Positions 51,500 to 60,502 of a stretch of DNA of 64,000 nt are shown piece by piece; within the stretch, counting starts at the first letter, position 1; the number at the start of each line of letters is the position of its first letter. Location of the stretch: contig MTLY02000003.1 of the NCBI GenBank assembly GCA_002011035.2, forward strand, positions 303,194-367,193, in the 5' to 3' direction. The position numbers and the translations under genes were made by a program. The notes beneath the pieces were generated by a model, which was not told the DNA's origin, searched no databases, and saw only the letters and a list, made by a program, of their open reading frames with translations. Source of the stretch: Candidatus Hecatella orcuttiae. Its GTDB lineage: Archaea > Thermoproteota > Bathyarchaeia > Hecatellales > Hecatellaceae.

Positions 51500-52780
51500 T
51501 TGGTGAAAAGCTCCATCCTGCCAGGGTTTTACAAGCTCTCCGTCCAAGAAAGAATTCAAACTGTGGGCGAGTTCGCAGGTCTCAGTGAGGATGAAAGGAG
51601 GCTTCTCTCCGCGGAGGGAGCCCTAACTCTTGAGCAGGCTGGGAGGATGATCGAGAACGTAGTAGGCTTCATGCCTGTGCCTCTGGGAGTTGCCGTCAAC
51701 TTCATCATCAACGGTAAACCTTACCTAGTGCCCATGGCCATCGAAGAACCCTCCGTGGTCGCTGCGGCCAGCCACGCAGCTAAGCTGGCAGCCGTCAGAG
51801 GCGGCTTCCAAACCTCCAGCACCGACCCTGTGATGATAGGGCAGATTCAGTTGATGGGAGTGAAGGACCCGCTGAAGGCTAAAGAGGCGGTGGAGGCTGA
51901 AAAGGAAAAAATCCTCGAACTGGCCAACAGCCAAGACCCGGTTCTAGTCCGCATGGGTGGAGGAGCCAAGGACTTGGGAGTTCGAATGGTTGAAACTTTC
52001 AGAGGGCCTATGGTAGTGGTGGAACTCTACGTGGACTGTCGGGATGCCATGGGAGCTAACACCGTTAACACCATGGCTGAAGCCGTGGCTCCCTTGGTGG
52101 AGCGGCTTACCCAAGGCCGGGTGAGGCTGAGAATAGTCTCCAACCTTGCAACTAAGAGACTGGCCAGGGCGAGAGTGGTCATGGACCGAGAGGCTGTGGG
52201 GGGAGAGGAGGTGGTGGAAGCCATCTTAGACGCCTATGCCTTCGCCGCCTCAGACCCCTATCGTTGCGCCACCCACAACAAGGGAATCATGAACGGTGTG
52301 GCTGCTGTAGCCTTGGCCACAGGCAACGACACTCGGGCGTTGGAGGCAGGCGCCCACGCTTACGCTGCCAGAACCGGCCGCTACAGCCCACTAACCAGAT
52401 GGGAGAAAAATTCGGCAGGCCACTTGGAAGGGTTTATCGAACTGCCCATGGCGGTAGGCTTGGTAGGCGGAGCAACGGTGTCCAACCCCATAGCCCGCAT
52501 CTCCAAGAAGATCCTAAGAGTCCAAACAGCTCGGGAGCTGGGTGAAGTCGTGGCCGCCGTGGGACTCGCCCAAAACTTCGCAGCCCTCAGGGCCCTAGCC
52601 ACCGAGGGCATTCAGAGAGGTCACATGTCTCTCCACGCGAGAAACTTGGCCATCGCTGCGGGGGCCCAAGGGAAGCTGGTGGACTTGGTGGCTGAAAGAA
52701 TGGTGGCGGAGCGGCAGATAAGAATGGACAGGGCTCAGCAAATCCTCCAAGAGCTGAGGGAAAAGGAAAACGCAGCCTGA
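51500..52780 (+). CDS. mvaA: Class II (bacterial-type) hydroxymethylglutaryl-CoA reductase
   Basis: The 426-residue protein matches class II HMG-CoA reductases: LPGFYKLSVQERIQTVGEFAGLS, IENVVGFMPVPLGVAVNFIINGK (catalytic Glu), DAMGANTVNTMAEAVAPLVE, ATHNKGIMNGVAAVA (catalytic Lys) and the C-terminal GHMSLHARNLAIAAGA with the catalytic His. It makes mevalonate, the start of archaeal isoprenoid lipids. Most archaea use the class I enzyme, so this form indicates acquisition by transfer, as in Archaeoglobus. The TTG 51500 codon is the start. Confidence 0.92.
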   Translation: MVKSSILPGFYKLSVQERIQTVGEFAGLSEDERRLLSAEGALTLEQAGRMIENVVGFMPVPLGVAVNFIINGKPYLVPMAIEEPSVVAAASHAAKLAAVRGGFQTSSTDPVMIGQIQLMGVKDPLKAKEAVEAEKEKILELANSQDPVLVRMGGGAKDLGVRMVETFRGPMVVVELYVDCRDAMGANTVNTMAEAVAPLVERLTQGRVRLRIVSNLATKRLARARVVMDREAVGGEEVVEAILDAYAFAASDPYRCATHNKGIMNGVAAVALATGNDTRALEAGAHAYAARTGRYSPLTRWEKNSAGHLEGFIELPMAVGLVGGATVSNPIARISKKILRVQTARELGEVVAAVGLAQNFAALRALATEGIQRGHMSLHARNLAIAAGAQGKLVDLVAERMVAERQIRMDRAQQILQELREKENAA

Positions 52781-52931
52781 CCGAGGGAAAGGCTCATAGG
52801 GAGTAATTTTCCCTTCACCCGGAGAATGTTGAAAGATTTCTTTCCGAGGACCTCAGCTTCTTTAACTTCGCTGGAAAGATGGAAGGGTAGAAGCTAAGAA
52901 TATATGAGGAAAAAGTTGTAAAGACTTTTGA

Positions 52932-53010
52932 GGGGTGGTGGTCCAGCATGGTCTACGATTCCCGGCTCGGGCCCGGGAGGTCGGGAGTTCAAATCTCCCC
53001 CACCCCACCA
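52932..53010 (+). tRNA. tRNA-Pro(CGG), no intron
   Basis: Acceptor GGGGTGG (52932-52938) pairs with CCACCCC (53000-53006), followed by A and an encoded CCA (53008-53010). The anticodon stem CCCGG/CCGGG holds the loop CTCGGGC with anticodon CGG. The T-arm is GGGAG-TTCAAAT-CTCCC. The length of 79 nt equals that of the spliced tRNA-Pro(TGG), supporting the intron assignment there. Confidence 0.96.
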
Positions 53011-53145
53011 AGCTCTCGCCTTGCAATACTTCTCCAAGTGTTCGTTTTTGTTTTTAACGCCTTGACGGGCTTATGCTGGGGTTCAGCTGTATTACAACGT
53101 AATATTTAAATCCCTTCACGAGTATAGAGTAGGAAGGCGAGTTTG

Positions 53146-54417
53146 ATGAATGGAAAAATACTTTCGTCGATTTTGATGGTGACCATGCTAATGCTGGCCG
53201 GCCTTCTGGTTGTGGGAACGGGCGTTGCAGCGAAGACGAACCCCGCGGAGAAAATACAGGTTATAGTCGTCTTTAAAGACCGACCAGATCCGGCTTTTAT
53301 TAGGCAGCATGGTGGAAACATAAAATACACCTACGACGTAATCCCCGGAATAGCGGCTCTGCTGCCTCAGAAAGCCGTGGACGCTTTGGAGAAGAACCCG
53401 AAAATCGCATACGTGGAGAGAGATATCGTCGTTGGCAGGCCGCCGTGGGCTGGCGGAGGCGAAAAGGAACAGCCTCCGGAAACCTTAGAATGGGGCGTTG
53501 ACCGAATAGACGCTGACCTAGTTTGGGATACGGACGGCGACCTAGTTGCAGACGAAGGGGCGAACATGGGTTCAGGGATCAAAGTTGCAGTTCTTGACAC
53601 AGGCATCGACAAAGATCATCCTGATTTGCAGGAAAATATCAAGGGCGGAGTTAACTTCGTCTCCAAACCTTGGTGGAAAGACCCGGACCCAAACAAGTGG
53701 GACGATGACAACGGTCACGGAACCTACGTCGCAGGCATAATCGCTGCGGTGGAGAATGAAATAGGCGTTATAGGCTCTGCGCCGAAAGCTTGGCTTTACG
53801 GTGTAAAGGTCTTGGATAGGACTGGAAGCGGATACGTCAGCGATGTCATCGCAGGGATAGACTGGTCTGTCGATAACGGTATGCATGTGATTTCCATGAG
53901 TCTGGGGTCAAGTTCCGATTCGCAGGCACTTCATGATGCGTGTGATAACGCCTATGCGGCGGGCTTGGTCTTAGTCGCGGCTGCAGGGAACTCGGGTGAC
54001 GGTGACGGTAGCACAAACGAAGTGCTCTATCCGGCTAAATATTCCAGCGTAATCGCTGTGGCGGCCACAGATAAAGATGACAGCACACCCACATGGAGCT
54101 CAGAAGGCGAGGAGGTTGAACTTGCAGCCCCCGGCGTCGACGTGCGTTCCACTTGGAAAGACGGATCCTATGAAACACATAGCGGGACCTCTGCGGCTAC
54201 ACCTCATGTATCAGGCACGATAGCCCTAGTCCTGTATCAAACCGAACTGCTGACAGCCTACGATTCAAACGGGGACGGAGCTCTTCAGCCCAGTGAGCTT
54301 CGAACTCTGCTAAGGGACACTGCAGACGACCTTGGCAGCTCCGGATTCGACAACTTCTACGGTTACGGCTTAGTGGACGCTGAAGAAAGCGTAACAGGTA
54401 CGCAGACAAACCCATAA
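53146..54417 (+). CDS. Secreted subtilisin-like serine protease with propeptide
   Basis: The protein of about 423 residues has a signal peptide (SSILMVTMLMLAGLLVVGTGV), an inhibitor I9 propeptide (IQVIVVFKDRPDPAFIRQHG ... KIAYVERDIVV) and an S8 catalytic domain with Asp in VAVLDTGIDKDHPDL, His in DNGHGTYVAGII and Ser in SGTSAATPHVSGTIA. An EF-hand-like loop (YDSNGDGALQPSEL) near the C-terminus suggests calcium binding. A TATA box (AATATTTAAAT, 53101-53111) lies before ATG 53146; TTG 53143 is an alternative start. Confidence 0.92.
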   Translation: MNGKILSSILMVTMLMLAGLLVVGTGVAAKTNPAEKIQVIVVFKDRPDPAFIRQHGGNIKYTYDVIPGIAALLPQKAVDALEKNPKIAYVERDIVVGRPPWAGGGEKEQPPETLEWGVDRIDADLVWDTDGDLVADEGANMGSGIKVAVLDTGIDKDHPDLQENIKGGVNFVSKPWWKDPDPNKWDDDNGHGTYVAGIIAAVENEIGVIGSAPKAWLYGVKVLDRTGSGYVSDVIAGIDWSVDNGMHVISMSLGSSSDSQALHDACDNAYAAGLVLVAAAGNSGDGDGSTNEVLYPAKYSSVIAVAATDKDDSTPTWSSEGEEVELAAPGVDVRSTWKDGSYETHSGTSAATPHVSGTIALVLYQTELLTAYDSNGDGALQPSELRTLLRDTADDLGSSGFDNFYGYGLVDAEESVTGTQTNP

Positions 54418-54421
54418 ACAA

Positions 54422-54518
54422 CTTTTTTTTTTAAAAAATCTTGTACTGGTACAGAATACAGAATAGAGTGCTCTGTTCGATGCTATTAGACGAAACGGCC
54501 ACAAAAATGGGTGGCCGT
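54422..54518 (+). terminator. T-run and following hairpin after the protease gene
   Basis: A ten-base T-run starts a few bases after the protease stop (54417), typical of an archaeal terminator. Further on, ACGGCCAC (54495-54502) and GTGGCCGT (54511-54518) form an 8-bp hairpin with an 8-nt loop. Between 54519 and 54600 I see no gene. Confidence 0.5.
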
Positions 54519-54600
54519 ATTAAAGTTGCGCGTTAAGTTTAGTTCATGAGCCCGCCAACTCCTCATCTTCGCTATTCGTTGAGGCGCAAACGTGTCTCTT

Positions 54601-54681
54601 ATATCTGGTTTTTAGAAAGGCAGTAATCCAGATATGTCGTTCTCTTAATATTTAAAAGCATGTTTGCCCAAATTGGGCAAA
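54601..54681 (+). promoter_or_regulatory. Operator-like palindromes around the promoter of the RHH gene
   Basis: An inverted repeat ATATCTGG (54601-54608)/CCAGATAT (54628-54635) lies just upstream of a TATA-like TTAATATTTAAAA (about 54645-54657). Immediately after it is the perfect odd palindrome TTTGCCCAA-A-TTGGGCAAA (54663-54681), at the expected transcription start. The RHH protein encoded at 54776 is the natural candidate to bind, giving autoregulation. Confidence 0.6.
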
Positions 54682-54775
54682 ACGGACGCCTGTCCTCGGC
54701 GAGTGTGGTTTGGGAAGAGATGATACTCTTGACTGGTAACGTGAGGTGAAGTGAATCGTTAAGAGAATAATATCT

Positions 54776-55267
54776 GTGAGGTTGAATGAAAATCTGGTAA
54801 GGCAAGTTGAGGATGTAGTTTCATCCGGTTATGTCGACTCCCTGACGAATCTTGTCAGCAAATGTCTCGAATTAGGGTTGAAATATTCCTTTTACATGTG
54901 GGACAGGGGTGTCTGGCACTTTCATGGCATTAGGGTAGGGGCCTTATCCAAAAAAAGCTTTGAAATTATATTTAAGCACGCAGATGACCCATATAAAGCT
55001 GGGAGGGAAGTAGGGAAAGGCTTCAAAAATTACATCAAATACTCTTTCAAAAAAGACTCTATTAAAAGAAAGGATTGGAATGCAATGCTTAGGGAGGTTG
55101 AACCCATTACGGGGTGGGGTAACTACGTTCTAACTAATGACATCATCACCGTTGCCTCCCCGCTACCGCCTCGGGATTTCCTGAGAGGATTCCTCGAGAG
55201 TCTTCTGGGCGTTAGATTAAAAATGGCTTCGGATGAGCCTCTTCAATTTCAGATTCTCGGAGGATAG
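54776..55267 (+). CDS. Ribbon-helix-helix regulator with C-terminal effector-like domain
   Basis: The 163-residue protein begins with an RHH-like region (VRLNENLVRQVEDVVSSGYVDSLTNLVSKCLELGLKY). A domain of unknown function follows, with aromatic segments (FYMWDRGVWHFHGIRVGALSKKSFEIIF) and a helical end (PPRDFLRGFLESLLGVRL). The sequence upstream of GTG 54776 also reads like the beta strand of an RHH domain (KRIISV) but has no standard start codon. It probably controls itself through the palindromes at 54601-54681 and perhaps the surface-protein genes downstream. Confidence 0.6.
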   Translation: MRLNENLVRQVEDVVSSGYVDSLTNLVSKCLELGLKYSFYMWDRGVWHFHGIRVGALSKKSFEIIFKHADDPYKAGREVGKGFKNYIKYSFKKDSIKRKDWNAMLREVEPITGWGNYVLTNDIITVASPLPPRDFLRGFLESLLGVRLKMASDEPLQFQILGG

Positions 55268-55352
55268 GAGACCTAGAACAATGGCTTCAGACGCTATATC
55301 CGCATGGTAGGTTTTAAATAGATATGTTATACGATGTATTACAAAAAAAGTC

Positions 55353-56696
55353 GTGAGAACATCATTGGACCGAAAACTGGTGTGGGTGGTCCCCGTCTTT
55401 CTCATGCTACTCAGTTTGTCAGCTTTTCCCTTTGCTTTGGCTCAACAAGCCTACACGCCTTCCACGCTGGTTTTGAGAGTTTACGGAGATGGTGTTGTTC
55501 AAGTCGAGTACGGCATCGAAACGGATGTAACCTATCCACGGATAAGCGTAAGCCTCTTCGGCAATGTCTTCGAAGAAGTCATAATTGTGAATCAGGACGG
55601 AGTTCCCCTGGACTATGAAGGAATCGATGGGGAAGTGATAATCGATACGCTTGGAGCTGAAGCTGCGGAGATCACCTACTTCACCTCCGACCTGACAAGC
55701 AAGTCGGGGAGAATATGGGTCCTCGAGTTCGAGCCGCCCATTCTCACCAACATAATTCTGCCAAGGGGAGCAACAATCATCAGCCTAAGTCAGACACCTG
55801 TGGCCATCAGGAGTGTCGACGGACAGACCCTGTTAACCATGCCGGCTGGACGTTTAGAGATAACCTACGTTGTCGGAGTCACCGGAACTAGAGAGCACGC
55901 CCTCATCCTCATCAATGAAGCTGAAAACAAGATTGAAGAAATAAAGGCTCAAAACATCATCGTCGCCGACGCGGAAACCAAACTCCAAGAGGCAAAGGAA
56001 GCTTTCAGCCGTGAGCAATACGTTGAAGCTGAGCAGCTGGCCTCCCAAGCTGAAAACCTAGCTGTCCAAATTGAGGCCGCGGCGAAAAAAGCCAAAGCAG
56101 CTATAGTTGAGGGTGAATCGTCTGTTGAAAATGCACGGCAAGAGGGAAGAACCTCTGGTTTAGCCGAAGCTCAAATCCTCCTGCAGCAAGCAAAAGATGA
56201 ATACTCTGCAGGTAACTACGAGAAGGCTGAGCAGTTGGCCTCCAAGGCGGGGATCACAGCTGAAAGCGCCAAGCCTCCACCTCCCTCCACACCCACTCCT
56301 ACGCCTCTCCCCACACTAGCAGGGGGAAGGATCCTTTACTGGTGGATCGGGATCTCTGCGCTAGGAGTGGCTCTCGCTATGTTGGCTTTCAGACTTGTGA
56401 AGAAACCTAAGCCGGCAGAAGTCTCGCGGGAAAGGAGAACTATAGATGTTGAGAAGTTGTTCAGGCTTAATCCCCAGCTTAGAGATGAGGACCGTGAGGC
56501 TGTTCAATTCATAGCCGAATGCGGCGGTGAAGCCTTCGAGGGGGAGATTCGTAAAAGGTTCAAGCTGCCCAAAACCACCGTATGGAGAATGATGCAACGC
56601 TTGGAAAGGGAGGGTGTGGCGGAAATTCTCAAAATCGGCGGCCGAAACCTCATTCGGATTAAATCAAAGTATGAGGTTAAAGGTGAAACGAGGTGA
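55353..56696 (+). CDS. Membrane-tethered transcription regulator: extracytoplasmic sensor, transmembrane helix and cytoplasmic winged helix
   Basis: The 447-residue protein has a signal-type N-terminus (VPVFLMLLSLSAFPFALA), then a beta-rich extracytoplasmic module of about 150 residues (LVLRVYGDGVVQVEYGIETDVTYPRISVSLFG onwards, residues about 35-175). Two copies of a helical repeat follow (KAQNIIVADAETKLQEAKEAF and EAQILLQQAKDEYSAGNYEKAEQLASKAG), then a Pro-rich linker. One transmembrane helix (YWWIGISALGVALAMLAFRLV) leads to a cytoplasmic winged helix (EIRKRFKLPKTTVWRMMQRLEREGVAEI). GTG 55353 lies shortly after a TATA box (about 55314-55321). The module is shared with the protein at 58426. 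Confidence 0.82.
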   Translation: MRTSLDRKLVWVVPVFLMLLSLSAFPFALAQQAYTPSTLVLRVYGDGVVQVEYGIETDVTYPRISVSLFGNVFEEVIIVNQDGVPLDYEGIDGEVIIDTLGAEAAEITYFTSDLTSKSGRIWVLEFEPPILTNIILPRGATIISLSQTPVAIRSVDGQTLLTMPAGRLEITYVVGVTGTREHALILINEAENKIEEIKAQNIIVADAETKLQEAKEAFSREQYVEAEQLASQAENLAVQIEAAAKKAKAAIVEGESSVENARQEGRTSGLAEAQILLQQAKDEYSAGNYEKAEQLASKAGITAESAKPPPPSTPTPTPLPTLAGGRILYWWIGISALGVALAMLAFRLVKKPKPAEVSRERRTIDVEKLFRLNPQLRDEDREAVQFIAECGGEAFEGEIRKRFKLPKTTVWRMMQRLEREGVAEILKIGGRNLIRIKSKYEVKGETR

Positions 56697-56770
56697 AACA
56701 GTGTCTTCACTCCGTTTCAGAGCATCCCTATTTAGTGAGTAAGACCTAAACTAATTTAGGTGATTTGAGA

Positions 56771-58384
56771 ATGGTGCTCGCAAAGTATAGGGTAACCTTC
56801 CTCATCCTAGCAGTTTTAATGTCCTCTTCGCTGCCGAGCCTTCTTCCCGTTGGATTGGCGCAGACTGAAGAAGACCAGCGTATCGCTGTTGATGAGCTTT
56901 TAGAAATCCTCGAAGCGAGCAAGAGTTATGTGGAAGCGGCTTTCAGCAGGCTTGAAGACCTAGGAATACCGATACCGGATGTTGCTAAAGATAAATATGA
57001 AGAGGGGCTTTCGCTGGCTGCTACAGCCGTTCAACTGAGGGATGAAGCCCGCTATGAGGAAGCTAAAGAAGTAGCCCTTCAAGCTATGCAAATATTCAAA
57101 GAAGTGTCGTTGGAAATAGCGCCGGATGTAGAGGAAGCTGAGACCCCAGAGGAAAGAGAAGCCTACGAAGCCATAGGGTTGACGGCGGCCAGAGAGCGGG
57201 CTGAAGCCTTCATCAACAAGCTGGACAGCTTGGCGGACAAGGCTGAAGAACTCGGATACGACGTTTCAGCCATCTGGGAAATCATAGATGAGGCGAGGGA
57301 CATCTTAAGCACGGGAGCAAGTCTTGTGGAAGCAGGGGATGTTGACGAGGCAGGGAGGCATATCGGTATGGCCATCAGTACAGCTGCAAAAGCCATGGGA
57401 GAGGTTCGACCTATAATAAAAGCTAACAAGGCAGTTCAAGCTCAGAGGTTTCTTGAAAAAGCCGAAGAACGATTGGCAAGGCTGGAAGAGAGAATAGATG
57501 TGCTCAGCAGGCTGCCGGCTGTCCTTCCACCGCAGGCAGAGCAGGGCATAAGACAGGCTCAAGCGGCTTTAGAGAATGCTAGAAGCCGGGTAGCGGAAGT
57601 CAGAGCTCTTCTGCAGGCGGGGAATATCGAAGATGCTATAGAAGGACTCGAAGATGTGAGGAGGAACGCTGAGAGAAGCCTCGAGGAGTTCGGAGGAGCG
57701 AAACCGGAAGTTGCAGAGAACCTAGTCGCCATCGAAAGAATCAACGCGACGCTCGATTTCTTAAAGGAAAGGCTGGAAGACGCCAGAGCCAAAGACATAA
57801 ACGTCGACCAAATTGAAGAGACTTTAAGGAGGGCTGAGGATCTCCTATCCCAAGCCGTGGAGCACCTGCAAGAAGAAGAAATTGAGGATGCGTCCCAAGC
57901 TATAGATCAAGCTGAGGACCTTGCAGATGATGCAGAAGACCTGTTGGAGCAAGTCGTAGAGCTGGTGGAGAGGGAAGAAGGAGAGGAGGCGAGAGAAGAA
58001 GCCCGAGAACTGGTTGAGGAGATTATGAGAAACAGGGCTGCCCTTAAGCAGCTTAATGCAACCATCTCCCTTCTCTGGGAGAAGTTAACGGATTTGGAAG
58101 GCAGAGGCGTGGATGTTGCAGGAATCGAAAACACCCTCAGAACAGCTTATGACTTTCTCCAAGAAGCTTTGAAGCATATAGATGAAGGGGACGTCGATGC
58201 GGCCTCGGACCTCATGGCGCAGGCTGAGGTGATAATGGAGGAGGCGGAAGAACTTATAGAGCAAGCTAGAAAACAGGCAGAAGAAAGGCAGCCGGAGGGC
58301 GCTGGAGAGCAGTCTCAAGGCAGAGGTCCGCCTAGCGAAGCAGGCAAGCCCCAAGTCCCTTTTTTTAATCAAATAGAAAAATAA
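56771..58384 (+). CDS. Secreted alpha-helical repeat protein
   Basis: The protein of about 537 residues has a signal peptide (VTFLILAVLMSSSLPSLLPVGLA). A long chain of acidic amphipathic helical repeats follows, with units such as IEETLRRAEDLLSQAVEHLQEEEIEDASQAIDQAE and IENTLRTAYDFLQEALKHIDEGDVDAASDLMAQAE. The soluble end is rich in Gly/Pro/Gln, and no membrane anchor is seen. The repeat resembles the helical units of the neighbouring tethered regulator. ATG 56771 is preferred for its AGGTGA site. A ligand or spacer role outside the cell is inferred from context. Confidence 0.75.
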   Translation: MVLAKYRVTFLILAVLMSSSLPSLLPVGLAQTEEDQRIAVDELLEILEASKSYVEAAFSRLEDLGIPIPDVAKDKYEEGLSLAATAVQLRDEARYEEAKEVALQAMQIFKEVSLEIAPDVEEAETPEEREAYEAIGLTAARERAEAFINKLDSLADKAEELGYDVSAIWEIIDEARDILSTGASLVEAGDVDEAGRHIGMAISTAAKAMGEVRPIIKANKAVQAQRFLEKAEERLARLEERIDVLSRLPAVLPPQAEQGIRQAQAALENARSRVAEVRALLQAGNIEDAIEGLEDVRRNAERSLEEFGGAKPEVAENLVAIERINATLDFLKERLEDARAKDINVDQIEETLRRAEDLLSQAVEHLQEEEIEDASQAIDQAEDLADDAEDLLEQVVELVEREEGEEAREEARELVEEIMRNRAALKQLNATISLLWEKLTDLEGRGVDVAGIENTLRTAYDFLQEALKHIDEGDVDAASDLMAQAEVIMEEAEELIEQARKQAEERQPEGAGEQSQGRGPPSEAGKPQVPFFNQIEK

Positions 58385-58425
58385 TAATAAATGAAAATCA
58401 GGAATAATTAGCGAAGGTGACGTGT

Positions 58426-60105
58426 TTGCCTAGCTTGATGAGGAAAAGTGTTTCCTTAACTATCCTCCTGATCTTGGTGTTATCCGTCCAGACTCTTCCG
58501 TCCGCTCAGGCTCAAGAGCCTTACAGTCCCGTCGACCTAACGTTGACGGTGTACAGCGATGGATTCGTCCATGTGGAATACCTTCTCGAGGTAGACGTGG
58601 CTTATCCGAGGATCACCGTTACGCTATTCGGGCGCACTTTTGAAAACCTACTCATTACCGACGAAGATGGGCTGCCGTTAGATTACTTCCTCTCTGAAGG
58701 CGAGGTCACAGTCGACACGTTGGGAGCGAGGAGGGTGAAGATCACCTATGACACATTGGATTTAACAAGCCGCGTAGGTAGAACATGGACTCTGACCGTA
58801 AACACCCCTGTAGAGGCCGTCATAACATTCCCAAGGGACTTCACCTTGATCAGCCTAAACCAAGTGCCCGTGGCCTTGGAAAAGACTGAGGGGCAACTTC
58901 AGCTTACCATGCCTTCGGGGCTGCAGGAGATAGTCTACGCCCTCACCATATCTGCACCGGCGCCACCGAAAGAGTTTCAGGTTGGTAACCTCAAAATCAG
59001 CCCAGTCGACGTAGTGGTAGGCGAGGAAATAACCGTCACGGTGGATGTGGTGAATATAGGAGAAGAAACAGGCACGGCTACTGTGACACTTAAGGTCAAC
59101 GGAGTGGTTGAAGCTGAAAAAGAAGTTACGCTGGCTGGGGGTGCATCGCAGACTGTATCCTTCACTCTAACTTGGGACACAGCAGGAGTATACGAAGTTC
59201 AGGTTGACAGCCTCGTTGAGACGATCACTGTCACCAAGGCTGCAAGTGTAATCACCGTTTCAGTTTCCCCGACGCAGATCGATAAAGGCGAATCGGTTAC
59301 CGTGTCAGGGTTGATTTCGCCCCCAGTCCCGGGTGTGGAGGTTTACTTGGCTTATATGAAAGCTGGAGACGTGGTCGTGGAGAGAACAGTGACCACGGCT
59401 TCCGACGGGTCTTTCACCGATGTCTATGTCCCGGATGCCGGCGGCTCTTGGAGCATCACAGCTCGGTGGGAAGGCAACGAGCAGTATCAGGGAGCGATGA
59501 GTTCCCCGGCTGGTTTTGAAGTAGTGGATAAAGGCTGCGTCATCGCCACCGCCACCTACGGGTCGGAGTTGGCAGCTGAGGTTCAGTTTCTCCGCGGCTT
59601 CAGGGAGAACACGGTCTATTCAACGTTCGCCGGAAGCCGTTTCATGGAGGTCTTCAACGCTTTCTATTATAGCTGGAGTCCTACGGTGGCCGGCGTGATC
59701 TGGAGCCACAGCGCCCTGCAAACGGTGGGAAGGATGCTGATCACACCGCTTCTAGGGATTCTCCACGTTTCAACAGCGGTCAATTCGGTTTTCAGCTTCA
59801 ACCCTGAACTGGGAATAGTGGCAACTGGACTGGTTGCAAGCTCCCTAATAGGCCTCGTATACTTCTTCCCGGTAGGTTGGGTGCTGGTGAAGGCTGTGAG
59901 GAGGCGTTGGGGTGCCGTTCCGAAAACCGGATGCCTTAAATCTTTACTGATCCCTTGGGCTGCCAGTCTGGGTTTGATCGGCCTCGCGGAGGCTCTGGCC
60001 TCCTCGGTTTTAATGATGGTAGGCGCAGGGATGCTGGTGGTCTTCACCGTAGGACTAACAGCGGGAACCCTCGCTCTAGGAACAGTGAACCTTCTCAAAA
60101 AATAG
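58426..60105 (+). CDS. Surface protein with shared sensor-type module, CARDB-like and Ig-like domains, and CFI-box membrane domain
   Basis: The protein of about 559 residues has a signal peptide (SLTILLILVLSVQTLPSAQA) and a beta module (LTLTVYSDGFVHVEYLLEVDVAYPRITVTLFGRT onwards) clearly homologous to that of the tethered regulator at 55353. A CARDB-like domain (VVVGEEITVTVDVVNIGEETGTATVTLKVNG) and an Ig-like domain (VSVSPTQIDKGESVTVSGLI) follow, then the CFI-box segment GCVIATATYGSELAAEVQFL, FRENTVYSTFAGSRFM and about four transmembrane helices. TTG 58426 is used because AGGTGA overlaps the earlier GTG 58417; ATG 58438 is possible. Confidence 0.8.
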   Translation: MPSLMRKSVSLTILLILVLSVQTLPSAQAQEPYSPVDLTLTVYSDGFVHVEYLLEVDVAYPRITVTLFGRTFENLLITDEDGLPLDYFLSEGEVTVDTLGARRVKITYDTLDLTSRVGRTWTLTVNTPVEAVITFPRDFTLISLNQVPVALEKTEGQLQLTMPSGLQEIVYALTISAPAPPKEFQVGNLKISPVDVVVGEEITVTVDVVNIGEETGTATVTLKVNGVVEAEKEVTLAGGASQTVSFTLTWDTAGVYEVQVDSLVETITVTKAASVITVSVSPTQIDKGESVTVSGLISPPVPGVEVYLAYMKAGDVVVERTVTTASDGSFTDVYVPDAGGSWSITARWEGNEQYQGAMSSPAGFEVVDKGCVIATATYGSELAAEVQFLRGFRENTVYSTFAGSRFMEVFNAFYYSWSPTVAGVIWSHSALQTVGRMLITPLLGILHVSTAVNSVFSFNPELGIVATGLVASSLIGLVYFFPVGWVLVKAVRRRWGAVPKTGCLKSLLIPWAASLGLIGLAEALASSVLMMVGAGMLVVFTVGLTAGTLALGTVNLLKK

Positions 60106-60213
60106 GCTGATCCAAGGCGTCGTAGGCTTCCTCAACCTTTCTTTTCCTTGAATTTATTCGACTTCTGAATGGAGACATATTTTTATGTTTATTTTTTCTT
60201 TCTTTTATGAGGC

Positions 60214-60502
60214 ATGTTGAGTACTTATGAAAAAGGAGCCGAACTCGAGAAGTCGGTAGCTCGTTTATTTGCTCATAAAGGTTATGAGGTTAAGCATGAT
60301 GTGAAATTTCAAGGTAGATCAGGAGTTGAACATCAGATAGATGTTTATGCTGAATACAAAGCTCCTTTACACATTTCGAAGATAATTGTTGAATGTAAGG
60401 CTCATGATAGGCCGATAGATAAAAGACAGAGTTATTAAACTCCTTCAGGAGGTACAGGACATAGGAGTTGACAATGGCTGTCGACGACCTCCCAGTCGAT
60501 GA
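60214..60502 (+). pseudogene. Frameshifted fragment of an Mrr-like restriction endonuclease
   Basis: The first frame (60214-60438) encodes EKGAELEKSVARLFAHKGYEV, then HQIDVYAEYK and IIVECKAHDRPIDK, the Asp and Glu-x-Lys core of PD-(D/E)xK Mrr-type nucleases. It stops at 60436-60438, while the +1 frame continues with VIKLLQEVQDIGVDNG, the expected next segment of the family, before ending at 60502. A one-base shift and loss of the rest therefore broke the gene. A promoter-like AT-rich stretch precedes it. Confidence 0.7.
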
